Assembly (NCBI GenBank): GCA_900539095.1
Contig: UQAR01000020.1
Coordinates: 1-30,008 of the forward strand
Length of the DNA stretch: 30,008 nt
Direction of reading: 5' to 3'
DNA from: an uncultured Ruminococcus sp.
GTDB lineage: Bacteria; Bacillota; Clostridia; Oscillospirales; Ruminococcaceae
Position 1 is the stretch's first letter; each line of letters opens with the position of its first letter. Below the pieces are notes generated by a model that saw only the letters and a list, made by a program, of their open reading frames with translations, was not told the origin of the DNA and did not search any database. Below, piece after piece: positions 14,166 through 21,787 of this stretch. The translations under genes were made by a program, and so were the position numbers.

Positions 14166-14696
14166 ATGAACATATGGCATGATATTTCACCAAAGGTGAT
14201 AACAAAGGAGAAGTTCACGGCGGTAATAGAGATACCGAAAGGCTCGAAGGTAAAATACGAGCTTGACAAGTCAACGGGACTTTTGAGAATGGACAGGATA
14301 CTTTACACATCGACGCATTATCCTGCGAACTATGGTTTTATACCGAGGACATATGCAGAGGATGGCGACCCATTGGACGTACTGGTACTTTGTTCGGAGA
14401 CGCTTGCACCGTTATCGCTTGTTGACTGTTATCCTATAGGCGTTATTTCCATGCTTGACAATGGAGCGGCAGACGAGAAGATAATCTGCATACCGATGAA
14501 TGATCCTACATACAACATATATAAGGACATTTCGGAACTTCCAAAGCACATTTTTGATGAGATGTGTCATTTCTTCTCTGTATACAAGGCGTTGGAGCAC
14601 AAGGACACTGTAGTTGATGATGTTAAGGATCGTGAGCACGCTGTTGAGATCGTTGCTCAGTGCATTGACAGGTATATTGAGAGCTTTTGCAAATAA
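14166..14696 (+). CDS. ppa: inorganic pyrophosphatase, family I
   Basis: A 176-residue soluble enzyme that hydrolyses pyrophosphate to two phosphates, pulling biosynthetic reactions forward. The family I signature D66-G-D68-P-L-D71-V-L-V, with the three metal-binding Asp residues, is intact, and the upstream IEIPKGSKVKYELDK and HYPANYGFIP segments are typical. Length is normal for bacteria (about 175). Two ATGs are close together: AGGAGG (14153-14158) is seven bases from ATG 14166 but only one from ATG 14160, so 14166 is the start. It lies downstream of an unknown gene and before a terminator. Confidence 0.96.
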   Translation: MNIWHDISPKVITKEKFTAVIEIPKGSKVKYELDKSTGLLRMDRILYTSTHYPANYGFIPRTYAEDGDPLDVLVLCSETLAPLSLVDCYPIGVISMLDNGAADEKIICIPMNDPTYNIYKDISELPKHIFDEMCHFFSVYKALEHKDTVVDDVKDREHAVEIVAQCIDRYIESFCK

Positions 14697-14707
14697 CTGA
14701 AGTTTGG

Positions 14708-14738
14708 GCGGACGCACGGGAGTGCGTTCGCTTTTTTT
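14708..14738 (+). terminator. terminator after the pyrophosphatase
   Basis: A 10-bp stem (GCGGACGCAC with GTGCGTTCGC, one G-T pair), a GGGA tetraloop and seven Ts. Confidence 0.93.
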
Positions 14739-14841
14739 GTTTACTGCATGACGAGTTTTCGATATTGTAGAATAATTTAGCAATGTACCACGAATAATTC
14801 GACATCAAAGATATGACAAACACGGTGTTATACCTCAGAAT

Positions 14842-14956
14842 GGGACGTCGAGGACGCCGTCCCCTACAGGTGTGATATAATAGTTTTTACAGGTATCGAA
14901 CTATGTTGTTATCGTGGGTTTGTTTCTTCGACGGGCGAACGCTGTTCGCCCCTACA
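14842..14956. repeat. two dispersed palindromes ending in CCCCTACA
   Basis: 14842-14868 has GGGACG paired with CGTCCC followed by CCTACA. 14931-14956 is ACGGGCGAACGCTGTTCG followed by CCCCTACA, identical over 26 bases to 10806-10831. An inverted relative lies at 21666-21688. These are small intergenic palindromes of the REP-like kind that recur in many genomes. Confidence 0.7.
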
Positions 14957-15341
14957 GATTGTTCGGGGAAGTTTGTTGTGCCGCCAAATCGCTGTGCTCA
15001 TTCCTCACTCAGGTCCCCTTTTTCACTGCATATTGTATCTCCGCCCTCAAGGCAGCCTTTTTCGCCACATTATTTTGCGGTTTTGTGCAATTTTACTATT
15101 ATTTTTGTTGGTTTTGCCCCCAAAATACCCTCCGTACCTTCTATTCTCACTTTTCTTTACCCTTATCTCTCCACAAGATAAAAATTTACAAAATCATAGT
15201 ATGTAATAATTAAATATATAAACAAACTGCATTGTTACCGATTTTTAACCATTTTACGACACTATCTTTTACCGTTCCTCATGGGTCGCTCTTTTTCTTA
15301 CAGGTGATAAGAAATAATTGTGTTTTTTTTGCAAAAACCTA
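14957..15341. other. gene-free intergenic stretch before the wall cluster
   Basis: Three overlapping open frames (from about 14903, 14914 and 14973) cover part of this stretch, but none has a ribosome site or a recognisable protein. The sequence is T/C-rich to about 15170 and AT-rich after. Several TTTTAC or TTTTAA words occur at 15234-15282 with irregular spacing. I see no RNA gene here. It may be remnant repeat DNA attached to the palindrome at 14931. Confidence 0.5.
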
Positions 15342-15370
15342 TTGACGTACACTATATGTTGTGGTACAAT
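15342..15370 (+). promoter_or_regulatory. distal promoter upstream of mraZ
   Basis: TTGACG (15342-15347), 17-base spacer, then TACAAT (15365-15370) preceded by TGG (extended -10). Transcription from about 15377 would give a leader of roughly 365 bases before mraZ, or an independent short RNA. No terminator is evident between it and mraZ. Confidence 0.65.
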
Positions 15371-15619
15371 ATCTTTGTAAGGTCAATACAGTGATAAAGG
15401 GCAGGAAACTTTTAGCGATTTTTATTGTCTCTATACAGAAGTAAATGTGTTATATGCCACAAGATATTGTATGATGTAAAATTAACAATAAATTTACAAG
15501 TTACAAGTCGGTGACAACGAAAACGGCGAAAGTTACAAAATCCCCCTAAAATCTCTGCTGAATTGAACAAGTGTCCAAGAAAAATCCCTTGCGAAAAATC
15601 ACTTTGGGAAATATTACTG

Positions 15620-15648
15620 TTGCAATTTTCTATAATATAGTGTATAAT
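15620..15648 (+). promoter_or_regulatory. proximal mraZ promoter
   Basis: TTGCAA (15620-15625), 17-base spacer, TATAAT (15643-15648). The start point should be near 15655, immediately before the GTG repeat array, so a bound repressor would block it. Confidence 0.8.
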
Positions 15649-15657
15649 TATTGTACG

Positions 15658-15702
15658 GTGGTTAAAAGTGCGAAAAAGTGGTGATGAGTGTTGCAAATGT
15701 GG
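15658..15702 (+). promoter_or_regulatory. MraZ operator (10-bp-spaced GTG repeats)
   Basis: GTG triplets start at 15658, 15668, 15678 and 15688 with an exact 10-base period, and a fifth GTGG starts at 15699. Three of the five are GTGG. MraZ is known to bind three or more GTGG/TGGG-type direct repeats with about 5-base gaps upstream of its own gene. Here the array covers the transcription start region, consistent with autorepression of the whole cluster. Confidence 0.8.
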
Positions 15703-15740
15703 CATTTCACTGCTGTGTTCGGTCAAGGGAGGTGAACGGC

Positions 15741-16172
15741 TTGCAGGCGTGCTTGCTCAAAGGTACTTACAATCAGACTATGGACGCTAAGGGAAGAATG
15801 ACTTTTCCTACTAAGCTCAGAGAGCTTATCGGCGAGCGGTTCATTGTAACTAAAGGTATAGACGGCTGTTTGTTCGTTTATTCCCTTGAGGATTTCGAGA
15901 AGAGAGCCGAGAAGATCAGAAGTCTGCCTATGGCTAAGGCGAGAGCGTTACAGCGTAGCTTTATGGCGTGGGCGTGCGAGGTCGAGCCTGACAAGCAGGG
16001 CAGGATACTTGTTCCGCAGTCACTGAGAGAGGTGGCAGGGCTTGAGAAAGAGATCGTTGTGGCCGGCGTATCTGACAGATGTGAGATATGGGACAAGAAA
16101 CGCTGGGACGATTTCAACAGCAGCATTGATGATAACGAGCTTATGGAGGCTCTGGAGGGACTTGATTTTTAA
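15741..16172 (+). CDS. mraZ: transcriptional regulator MraZ
   Basis: First gene of the division and wall cluster. It encodes a DNA-binding protein with two SpoVT-AbrB-like halves, which forms ring-shaped oligomers and represses the dcw operon in species tested. Both DxxGR motifs are present (DAKGR near residue 16, DKQGR near 90). Start choice: AGGGAGGTGA (15726-15735) is five bases before TTG 15741, giving 143 residues. A second TTG at 15753 would give an N-terminus (MLKGTYNQTMDAKGR) that aligns exactly with typical MraZ but lies 17 bases from the site. The stop TAA overlaps the rsmH ATG by one base. Confidence 0.92.
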   Translation: MQACLLKGTYNQTMDAKGRMTFPTKLRELIGERFIVTKGIDGCLFVYSLEDFEKRAEKIRSLPMAKARALQRSFMAWACEVEPDKQGRILVPQSLREVAGLEKEIVVAGVSDRCEIWDKKRWDDFNSSIDDNELMEALEGLDF

Positions 16173-17107
16173 TGGAATTTAACCACGTTCCCGTACTGCT
16201 TGAGGAATGTTTAGAGGGCTTGAACATTAGACCCGACGGCATTTACTGTGACGGCACTGCCGGCGGAGCAGGACATTCGAGAGAGATCGCTAAAAGGCTT
16301 GACGGCGAAAAGGGCGGCAGGCTTGTGGCTATAGACAGAGATCCTGAGGCGGTGAAAACTGCTGCGGAACGGTTGGCGGGGTATCCTGCGACTGTTGTGA
16401 GAGGAAATTACTCTGAGATAGACGAGATATTTGAAAGGCTCGGCATAAGCGGTGCTGACGGCATTCTTATGGACTTGGGCGTTTCCTCTTATCAACTTGA
16501 CAATGCGGAGAGAGGATTTTCCTATCACAATGACGCACCTCTTGACATGAGAATGTCGGGGGAGGGGCTTTCTGCTAAGGACGTTGTGAACGGATATGAC
16601 TATCAGAGCCTTGCGAGGATAATTTTTGAGTACGGCGAGGAGAAGTTCTCAAGGAGCATCGCCTCGAAGATAGTAAAATACAGAGAACAAAAGCCTATTG
16701 AGACAACTATGGAGCTTGCTGAGATAATAAAGAGTGCAGTTCCGCAAAAGGCAAGAAGGGAGAAAAATCCCTGCAAAAAGACTTTTCAGGCTATAAGGAT
16801 AGAAGTCAACAAGGAACTTGAACATCTAAATATCGCTCTTGACAAGGCGTTTGACTGCCTTAATGTGGGCGGCAGGCTTTGCATAATCACGTTCCACTCG
16901 TTGGAGGACAGATTGGTAAAGCAGAGATTTCAGAGCTTTTGCAAGGGCTGTATATGTCCGCCTGATTTTCCTCAGTGCATATGCGGAAGAACGCCTAGGG
17001 GAAAGCTTGTGAACAGAAAGCCTATCGAGGCTGGTGAAAAGGAACTTGCGGACAATAACAGGAGCCGCAGTGCAAAGCTCAGGGTGATCGAAAAGATCAA
17101 GGACTGA
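16172..17107 (+). CDS. rsmH: 16S rRNA (cytosine(1402)-N(4))-methyltransferase RsmH
   Basis: A 311-residue SAM-dependent enzyme (formerly MraW) that methylates N4 of C1402 in the ribosomal P site. The SAM-binding motif DGTAGGAGHS is at 27-36, and ILMDLGVSSYQLDNAERGFSY and LCIITFHSLEDRLVK are family hallmarks. A Cys-rich stretch near residues 250-270 (CKGCICPPDFPQCICG) is common in clostridial members. Length is normal. The ATG shares a base with the mraZ stop (TAATG), indicating coupled translation; GGAGGGA at 16154-16160 lies inside the end of mraZ. Confidence 0.97.
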   Translation: MEFNHVPVLLEECLEGLNIRPDGIYCDGTAGGAGHSREIAKRLDGEKGGRLVAIDRDPEAVKTAAERLAGYPATVVRGNYSEIDEIFERLGISGADGILMDLGVSSYQLDNAERGFSYHNDAPLDMRMSGEGLSAKDVVNGYDYQSLARIIFEYGEEKFSRSIASKIVKYREQKPIETTMELAEIIKSAVPQKARREKNPCKKTFQAIRIEVNKELEHLNIALDKAFDCLNVGGRLCIITFHSLEDRLVKQRFQSFCKGCICPPDFPQCICGRTPRGKLVNRKPIEAGEKELADNNRSRSAKLRVIEKIKD

Positions 17108-17184
17108 GTGGACGAAATTGTGTAAAGATAAAAAATGTGTAAATGACGGGGCTGCCCGTGGATCGTGAGAGGTGTTTTACCGCA

Positions 17185-17661
17185 ATGGCAAAGGTACATA
17201 ATCTGGCATTTGACTACAGTGCCTATGATAATGCTGAAGAGGCTGAGGCTCAGAGAGCCATAAAATATAAGAAAAATCCTGCTGCAAAGCCGAAGAAAAC
17301 GTCGGTACTGGGTGTTTTGGCAGTGTGTGCGTTAGTGGCTTTCGTGCTGGGATTCATGATATACGGAAGAGTTGAGATATCGAGCCTGTGCTCAGAGCAG
17401 ACAAAGCAGGAAGAACAGCTTGCTCAGTTGCAGGGAGAGAACGTCAGCTTGCAGTCGGAACTGGCTCAAAAGACCAATATGTCAAAGGTCGAGGAGTATG
17501 CCGAGAATGAGCTGGGGCTGAAAAAGCTGGATAAATCTCAGATAGAGTACGTAACAGTGGAGTCGGATCCGGTCGCTAAAGTTGTAAAGACTGAGGACGA
17601 CAATGTGTTCGTTAAGATCAAGCACTGGTTCGGCTCTGTTCTGGAATATATCGGGGCTTAG
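17185..17661 (+). CDS. ftsL: FtsL-like septum formation protein
   Basis: A 158-residue bitopic protein with a basic cytoplasmic N-terminus (KKNPAAKPKK), one membrane helix (about 40-60) and an extracytoplasmic coiled coil (about 65-97, SLCSEQTKQEEQLAQLQGEN). This is the FtsL/DivIC layout; sequence conservation is weak, so the name rests on architecture and on the position between rsmH and the penicillin-binding protein. FtsL pairs with DivIC/FtsB in the divisome and helps activate the septal synthase. ATG 17185 has GAGAGGTG ten bases upstream. The longer reading frame from 17143 has no comparable site and adds an unconvincing leader. Confidence 0.82.
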   Translation: MAKVHNLAFDYSAYDNAEEAEAQRAIKYKKNPAAKPKKTSVLGVLAVCALVAFVLGFMIYGRVEISSLCSEQTKQEEQLAQLQGENVSLQSELAQKTNMSKVEEYAENELGLKKLDKSQIEYVTVESDPVAKVVKTEDDNVFVKIKHWFGSVLEYIGA

Positions 17662-17815
17662 TGAATAAAATAATTATGGGGAAAGTTAGGGACAAGATAT
17701 TTGTGCTTAGCTTTCTTGTTCTATTAATTTGTATGTGTGAAAATACGATATTTGCCGCATTGTGCTAAATTATTGAAAATTATGTATGACGGTGATATTG
17801 TGAAGGGAGATTTTT

Positions 17816-20149
17816 ATGACCGACAGACCAAGTGCCAGAATGAAACAGCGTTTGAATATCTGGCTCAGCTTGCCTGTTGCTGCGATACTTGTTTATACGG
17901 TCGCCACGATATTTTCTGTGTCTGTAAAGGACAGCAAAAAGTGGCAGTCGCTTGCAAATGCACAGCAGTTAAAGAGCACGGCTGTTTCAGCGTCCAGAGG
18001 CACTATTTATGATACCAACGGAACTGTCCTCTCTCAGAGTGCGACGGTCTACACTGTTTACGCAGACCCTCTTATGCTCAAAGAAAAGCTGGAGGACAAT
18101 GACAAGAAGATAGAAGAACTGAAAGGATATATAGCCAAGGAGGACGATGCGTCCAAGAAAGCTACATATCAAAAACGTCTTGACGCAACAAAGTCAGGGG
18201 ACGATTGCCTTGACGAGCTTGTGGAGTTTTTGGCTCTTAATCTTGAGATAGACACCAATACGGTGAGGGAGAAACTCACAAAGACTGACACGCAGTATAT
18301 CGTTCTGAAAAAAGAAGTGGAAAAGACTGTTTCCACGGCTATAGAAGATAAGCTTACGGAACTTGGTATCGACGGCGTAAGATGCGACCCGACAACAAGA
18401 AGGCTTTATCCCCAGAACACGCTGGCGTCTGTTGTGCTTGGTCACACGGACTATGAGGGCAACGGCATATATGGTCTTGAGGCTTATTATGACGATTATC
18501 TCAGCGGCGTTGACGGAAGGATAATCACTGCTAAAGCGAGCGACGGCACGGAGATACCGTACAGATACAAGCAGAGCTATGACGCTCAGGACGGCGACGA
18601 TCTTAATTTGAACATTGACGCTAATATCCAATATATCCTTGAAAAGGAGCTTGCAAAGGCGGTCGAGGAGAACAAGCCGACTGACAGAGCCTGCGGTATC
18701 ATCATGAATCCTAAGACGGGTCAGATATACGCAATGGCGACTTCTGATCCTTATGACCCTAACGAGCCTGCGGCTATCTCTGATGAAAAGACGGCGGCGG
18801 AGCTTTCGGGGCTTGATGAAAATTCTGACGATTATAAGCAAAAGCAGCTTGACGCATGGTCACTTCAGTGGAAAAACAAGGCTGTTTCGGAAACATACAA
18901 TCCGGGTTCTGTTTTCAAGGTAATAACCGGTGCGTCTGCACTGGAGGAAAAGGCTATCACTCTTAATGATACCTTTGGCTGCGGAACACAGATACAGGTT
19001 GAGGACACTACGTTCCACTGCTGGTCAACGACAGACCACGGTTCACAGAACCTTGCTCAGGCAATGCTCAACTCATGCAACCCTGTGTTCATTCAGATAG
19101 GCATGAAACTTGGCTCGGAGGAGTTCTGCCAGTATTATAACGCTTTCGGTTTCAATGAGCTGACAGGTATCGACTTGCCTGCGGAATCAAATTCTATCAG
19201 TATGCCGCTTAGCAACATGGGTCCTGTTCAGCTGGCATCATCATCATTCGGTCAGACCAACAAGGTAACTCCGATACAAATGATAACAGCTTATTCGGCT
19301 GCGATAAACGGCGGATATCTTGTTACGCCGCAGGTGGTAAACAGCATAACTGACCAAAACGGCAATATCGTAAAGAAAATGGACACGGTGGTAAGACGTC
19401 AGGTCATTTCTGAGGACACTTCAGCATCTATGAGAGAGATACTCGAGGGCGTTGTTGAGGGTCAGCCGGGTTCAAACTGCTATATAAAGGGCTACAGGAT
19501 AGGCGGTAAGTCGGGTACTTCTCAGAAAATGGACGAGGACTCCACCGGTCAGACTTATGTTTCGTCATACTGTGCGTTCGCACCTGCTGACGACCCTGAG
19601 ATAGTGATGCTCGTTATGGTTGACCATCCGACAGGCGAGAAATTCTACGGAAGTCAGGTGGCAGCACCTATATGCGTGAACGTACTGACTGATGTTCTCC
19701 CTTACATGGGCATATTCCCTGAGTATGATGAAGATGAGCTTGCAGACTTGCAGGTATCAGTGCCGAGCGTTCAGTATTACACTGTTGAAGAGGCTACAAA
19801 GACTCTTGAAGATCTTGGCCTTGAGGTCAAGGTCAAGGGCGAGGGCGACACTGTTGTCAAGCAGACGCCTGTGGCGGCAAAGATCGAGCACGGCGGTTCA
19901 GTTGTGCTTTATACAGACACGGAAACAAAGGAAGAGACTGTTACAGTGCCTGATCTTCAGGGACTTACAAAGGAGCAGGCAAAGGCTACGCTTGATATGT
20001 ATGGTCTTAACTTGACGGCAGAAGGCTCAGGCTATGAGGAGGAAGGTGCGGTGGCACAGTCCGATCAGAGCGTGAGTGCAGGACAGAGCGTTCCAATGGG
20101 AACGGCTGTGTCGGTAACATTTGCGGTAACTTCGGTAGGCTCACAGTAA
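17816..20149 (+). CDS. class B penicillin-binding protein with PASTA domains (FtsI/SpoVD-like)
   Basis: A 777-residue membrane-anchored transpeptidase that cross-links peptidoglycan at the septum (or in the spore cortex if SpoVD-like). One helix spans 14-36 and a dimerisation domain about 55-240. The transpeptidase domain has S365-V-F-K368, S420-C-N422 and K565-S-G-T568. Two C-terminal PASTA repeats (about 646-703 and 708-771) follow. PASTA tails bind wall fragments or beta-lactams and are usual in SpoVD and Pbp2x-type proteins. The active-site motifs are intact, so it should be functional. AAGGGAGA (17803-17810) precedes the ATG. The 154-base gap upstream shows no clear gene, promoter or terminator. 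Confidence 0.94.
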   Translation: MTDRPSARMKQRLNIWLSLPVAAILVYTVATIFSVSVKDSKKWQSLANAQQLKSTAVSASRGTIYDTNGTVLSQSATVYTVYADPLMLKEKLEDNDKKIEELKGYIAKEDDASKKATYQKRLDATKSGDDCLDELVEFLALNLEIDTNTVREKLTKTDTQYIVLKKEVEKTVSTAIEDKLTELGIDGVRCDPTTRRLYPQNTLASVVLGHTDYEGNGIYGLEAYYDDYLSGVDGRIITAKASDGTEIPYRYKQSYDAQDGDDLNLNIDANIQYILEKELAKAVEENKPTDRACGIIMNPKTGQIYAMATSDPYDPNEPAAISDEKTAAELSGLDENSDDYKQKQLDAWSLQWKNKAVSETYNPGSVFKVITGASALEEKAITLNDTFGCGTQIQVEDTTFHCWSTTDHGSQNLAQAMLNSCNPVFIQIGMKLGSEEFCQYYNAFGFNELTGIDLPAESNSISMPLSNMGPVQLASSSFGQTNKVTPIQMITAYSAAINGGYLVTPQVVNSITDQNGNIVKKMDTVVRRQVISEDTSASMREILEGVVEGQPGSNCYIKGYRIGGKSGTSQKMDEDSTGQTYVSSYCAFAPADDPEIVMLVMVDHPTGEKFYGSQVAAPICVNVLTDVLPYMGIFPEYDEDELADLQVSVPSVQYYTVEEATKTLEDLGLEVKVKGEGDTVVKQTPVAAKIEHGGSVVLYTDTETKEETVTVPDLQGLTKEQAKATLDMYGLNLTAEGSGYEEEGAVAQSDQSVSAGQSVPMGTAVSVTFAVTSVGSQ

Positions 20150-20195
20150 AAAAAACTGCACATTGCCTAAGAAATCATGATAAGGAATGATAATT

Positions 20196-21644
20196 ATGAA
20201 ACTATACGATATCATAAAGGACGTTGCAAAGACCTCCCTGCCTGACATGGAGATAAGCGACGTCACAAGCGACACAAGAAAGGCTGTCAAGGCAGGCTCT
20301 ATGTTCGTGTGCATAAAGGGCAACACCTTTGACGGACATGACGCTGCTAAGGACATGATAGCAAAGGGCTGCTCGGTGGTGGTCTGCGAAAGAGATCTGG
20401 GGCTTGACTGTCAGATAATCGTGGAGAACACAAGAGAGGCTTTCCCTCTGCTGTGTGCGGCATTTTTCGGTCACCCTGAAAAGGAGCTTACTCTTATCGG
20501 CGTGACGGGAACAAACGGAAAGACTACTATCACAACTGTTATAAAGAAAGTGCTTTCTTCGTTCGGCTGCAAGGTGGGACTTATAGGAACTTGTCAGAAC
20601 GAGATAGGCGATGACGTTTATCCTACTGCAAGGACTACTCCTGAGCCTTATGACCTTTATGAGCTTTTCAGAAAAATGGCTGACGAGAAGTGCGACTATG
20701 TTGTTATGGAGGCATCTTCACAGGGCTTGGAGCAGAAGAGGCTGTCAGGCTGTCATTATAAGGTGGGCGTTTTCACAAACCTGACGCAGGATCATCTTGA
20801 CGTTCACGGCACTATGGAGAACTACTATCAGGCTAAGAAGATACTTTTCACCATATCTGACAACGCTATCATCAACATTGACGATGAATACGGCAGAAGA
20901 TATCTCAAAGAGATAAGCTGTCCTGCGAAAACTTATTCATGCTGCACAAAGGCTGATTTCAGGGCGGAGGATATCCTGCTTTCGGCAAGCGGCGTAAAGT
21001 ATGTTTTCACTGACGGAAAGATAAAGCACAATGTTTCATTCAATATGCCTGGACTTTTCAACGTTTCAAACTCGCTGGCTGTTATCGCCTGCTGTGAAAC
21101 GCTTGGCTTTGACGTTGACAGGACTATCAGAGCTTTGGGCACTATGCAGGGCGTAAGAGGCAGAGCGGAGATAGTTCCGACCGGCAGAGATTTCACTGTT
21201 ATCTGTGATTATGCTCACACACCTGACGCACTTGTGAACGTGCTTTCGGCTATAAAGAACAGTGCAAGCGGAAAGGTAAAATGCCTTTTTGGCTGCGGCG
21301 GAAACAGGGACGCATCAAAGAGAAGTCTTATGGCTGCGGCTGCGGCTGACCATGCGGATTTTCTTATTGTTACTTCCGATAATCCGAGAAATGAAGACCC
21401 ACAGGATATCATAAACGATGTTTTGGTAGGTCTTGAGGGCAAGACAACGCCTTATATCACTATCGTTGACAGACGTGAGGCTATCCACTGGGCTATACAT
21501 CATGCGGAAAAGGACGATATCATCGTGCTTGCCGGAAAGGGTCATGAAGACTATCAGATACTTGCAGGCGGCGTGAAGATACATTTTGACGAGAGAGAAG
21601 TCGTTGCGGACGCACTCAAAGAGCTTGAGGCTGAGGGCAGATAA
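20196..21644 (+). CDS. murE: UDP-N-acetylmuramoyl-L-alanyl-D-glutamate--diaminopimelate ligase MurE
   Basis: A 482-residue cytoplasmic Mur ligase that adds the third stem-peptide residue at the cost of ATP. The P-loop GVTGTNGKTT is at 102-111. The substrate-choice motif DNPR (about 395-398, SDNPRNEDP) predicts meso-diaminopimelate rather than lysine, consistent with an A1-gamma-type clostridial wall. ATG 20196 has AAGGA (20182-20186) nine bases upstream; an earlier ATG at 20187 abuts that site and is unlikely. It follows the penicillin-binding protein by 46 bases. Confidence 0.96.
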   Translation: MKLYDIIKDVAKTSLPDMEISDVTSDTRKAVKAGSMFVCIKGNTFDGHDAAKDMIAKGCSVVVCERDLGLDCQIIVENTREAFPLLCAAFFGHPEKELTLIGVTGTNGKTTITTVIKKVLSSFGCKVGLIGTCQNEIGDDVYPTARTTPEPYDLYELFRKMADEKCDYVVMEASSQGLEQKRLSGCHYKVGVFTNLTQDHLDVHGTMENYYQAKKILFTISDNAIINIDDEYGRRYLKEISCPAKTYSCCTKADFRAEDILLSASGVKYVFTDGKIKHNVSFNMPGLFNVSNSLAVIACCETLGFDVDRTIRALGTMQGVRGRAEIVPTGRDFTVICDYAHTPDALVNVLSAIKNSASGKVKCLFGCGGNRDASKRSLMAAAAADHADFLIVTSDNPRNEDPQDIINDVLVGLEGKTTPYITIVDRREAIHWAIHHAEKDDIIVLAGKGHEDYQILAGGVKIHFDEREVVADALKELEAEGR

Positions 21645-21665
21645 GAGATAACTCTAAGAGAGAAA

Positions 21666-21688
21666 TGTAGGGGCGAACAGTGTTCGCC
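21666..21688 (-). repeat. dispersed palindrome, inverted copy
   Basis: TGTAGGGGCGAACAGTGTTC followed by GCC is the reverse-oriented relative of the palindromes at 10806-10831 and 14931-14956 (stem GGCGAAC/GTTCGCC, 3-base loop). It sits in the 143-base murE-murF spacer, the only repeat found inside the otherwise compact wall cluster. Confidence 0.7.
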
Positions 21689-21787
21689 TGTGTATGCAAA
21701 GGGTTGGAAAACGATTTTGCGGCAAAGCTATATTTATAAGATAAGGGGAAGGAGATACCGCAGTTTCTTCGGCGGATAAGAATTAAA

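Noticed and set aside
14903..15213. Three overlapping open frames of 77-99 codons in the pre-mraZ spacer
   Set aside because: No ribosome site, all three phases open together because of T/C-rich sequence, no protein family character.
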